Shown piece by piece: positions 62,913 to 64,000 of a stretch of DNA of 64,000 nt. The DNA is from Chryseolinea sp. H1M3-3 (GTDB lineage: Bacteria > Bacteroidota > Bacteroidia > Cytophagales > Cyclobacteriaceae), in assembly GCF_029360725.1 (NCBI RefSeq), contig NZ_JARKMY010000010.1, positions 454,305-518,304 on the forward strand. Reading direction: 5' to 3'. Positions within the stretch are counted from its first letter, which is position 1. Each line of letters opens with the position of its first letter. The notes under the pieces are model-generated. The model was not told the DNA's origin. It saw nothing but the letters and a program-made list of their open reading frames with translations, and did not search any database. Position numbers and translations under genes: made by a program.

Positions 62913-64000
62913 ATGCAAAACTCTCCAGAATATATTCGTCAACTTTTGAGTGACATCTACCAAAAAGAGTCGCGCCCTGTTTTTGCAACCCTGATCCGAT
63001 TGCTTGGAGACTTCGACAGTGCCGAAGATGCTTTGCATGATGCCTTCAAGGCAGCGCTTGAGCAATGGACCGAAAACGGCATTCCCTCCAGCCCAAGGGC
63101 TTGGCTTATTTCCACCGGTCGCTTTAAGGCCATTGACCGTATTCGGCGTCAATCAAAATTTAATCCATTACAGATACAGCAAGTCCGGCAAATGGAGGCT
63201 GATACGGCCGATCCTTCGAAACAGATTGATAAAGAGATTGAAGATGACGTGCTTCGGCTGATCTTCACCTGCTGCCACCCGGCACTCGCACTTGATACGC
63301 GCACAGCGATGACGTTGCGTGAGGTATGCAATCTGACCACCGAAGAGATCGCCAGCGCGTTTCTTGCCACGTCATCCACTATTGCACAGCGGATTGTTCG
63401 TGGAAAGGCGAAAATTCGTGAAACAAAAATTCCTTTCGAAGTCCCGCAACAACATGAGCTGCCAGACCGGCTTGGGACTGTACTCCAGGTAATTTACCTT
63501 GTATTTAACGAAGGCTACTATGCCTCGTCAGGCGCAACGGTAACCCGGGTTGACCTTTCAAGCGAAGCGATTCGACTCGGCCGTCTTCTGCATGATTTGC
63601 TGCCTAGCCCTGAGGTTACCGGATTATTGGGCCTGATGCTCCTACACGAATCGCGGCGGCCTGCCCGTACCACGGCGGCCGGAGATCTTATTCTTTTGGA
63701 AGATCAGGACCGCTCACTTTGGAATCGAGATATGATAGCAGAGGGAACGTCGCTTGTAGAGCAAGCCTTTTTATCCAAACCACCAGGTCTGTACACGCTG
63801 CAGGCAGCTATCGCAGCGCTGCACGCCGAAGCAAAGAATGCCGAAGCCACTGACTGGGCTCAGATAGCAGGACTCTATACCTTGTTGCTGCGCATAAATC
63901 CTTCACCCGTTATTGAATTAAACCGCGCTGTAGCCATAGCCATGCACAAGGGTCCCGAGGCAGGGTTGCTCCATATCGAGGCGATTCTGGAACGTGGAGA
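62913..64000 (+). CDS. ECF sigma factor, ECF42/SigJ-like, 3' end outside window
   Basis: An open frame from ATG 62913 runs off the right edge (362 codons visible). N-terminal sigma-70 region 2 has SAEDALHDAFKAALEQW and RAWLISTGRFKAIDRIRR. Region 4 has LTTEEIASAFLATSSTIAQRI. A long C-terminal extension (about 180 onward, VFNEGYYASSG, TRVDLSSEAIRLGRLL, GLYTLQAAIAALHAEA) is the DUF6596/TPR-like tail typical of ECF42 factors. These usually lack an anti-sigma factor and act with a DGPF/YCII-type partner. That partner is not upstream and may follow beyond the edge. Confidence 0.93.
   Translation, partial: MQNSPEYIRQLLSDIYQKESRPVFATLIRLLGDFDSAEDALHDAFKAALEQWTENGIPSSPRAWLISTGRFKAIDRIRRQSKFNPLQIQQVRQMEADTADPSKQIDKEIEDDVLRLIFTCCHPALALDTRTAMTLREVCNLTTEEIASAFLATSSTIAQRIVRGKAKIRETKIPFEVPQQHELPDRLGTVLQVIYLVFNEGYYASSGATVTRVDLSSEAIRLGRLLHDLLPSPEVTGLLGLMLLHESRRPARTTAAGDLILLEDQDRSLWNRDMIAEGTSLVEQAFLSKPPGLYTLQAAIAALHAEAKNAEATDWAQIAGLYTLLLRINPSPVIELNRAVAIAMHKGPEAGLLHIEAILERG

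Overview
The window looks like chromosomal DNA from a Bacteroidota member, most likely a Cytophagales-type gliding or environmental bacterium. The support is a giant surface protein (35295-50909) with a gliding-motility/type IX secretion C-terminal signal next to a PorP/SprF partner, a propeller-type hybrid histidine kinase, LytS/LytTR and Kai/Rsb signalling genes, and -7 promoter elements of the TAnnTTTG type. No rRNA, tRNA, CRISPR array or intact insertion sequence was recognised. Genus and species cannot be read from the sequence alone.

Layout. 1-2532: 5' part of a secreted protein made of 93-residue tandem repeats, running off the left edge. 3113-12928: a one-piece hybrid two-component sensor, a secreted HExxH metallopeptidase-like protein, a LytS/LytTR pair and a vanadium-haloperoxidase-like lipoprotein. 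13278-17917: an IPT/TIG lipoprotein, an SRPBCC protein, a frameshifted PEP-mutase-family gene, a gene-poor stretch with decayed ORFs and a structured leader-like element, and a DinB protein. 17962-26701: the centrepiece, a nine-gene signalling island on the minus strand. One tight operon encodes RsbR-, RsbS- and RsbT-like stressosome proteins, a SpoIIE-type phosphatase with its own ATPase domain, a histidine kinase with an RsbT-like N-terminus, and a response regulator. A second operon encodes a response regulator, KaiC, KaiB and a PAS histidine kinase.

27224-34205: a membrane protein, a frameshifted GH15 glucoamylase/trehalase-like gene, a DoxX-like protein, an unknown secreted protein, an orphan two-domain ArsA ATPase and another SRPBCC protein. 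34347-51968: SprF-like protein, the 5204-residue SprB-like repeat protein and an outer-membrane barrel. 52-57 kb: an mtnA/class II aldolase operon bracketed by four copies of a REP-like palindromic repeat, and a PQQ-type propeller protein. 57-64 kb: GreB, a membrane-anchored winged-helix regulator divergent from a secreted protein with helically phased repeats between them, a PLD-like protein flanked by imperfect repeats, an unknown conserved-looking protein, and the start of an ECF sigma factor.

How the genes may work together. The Rsb and Kai operons share orientation and kinase/receiver partners. This suggests one circuit that joins partner switching (STAS/ATPase/PP2C), histidine-aspartate phosphorelay and the KaiBC ATPase, with no KaiA, sigma-B or anti-sigma-B gene in view. 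That link is inferred from gene order and domain content. Two otherwise complete enzyme genes (15304-16037 and 27688-29546) are each broken by one apparent single-base deletion, so either real decay or residual assembly error should be kept in mind.
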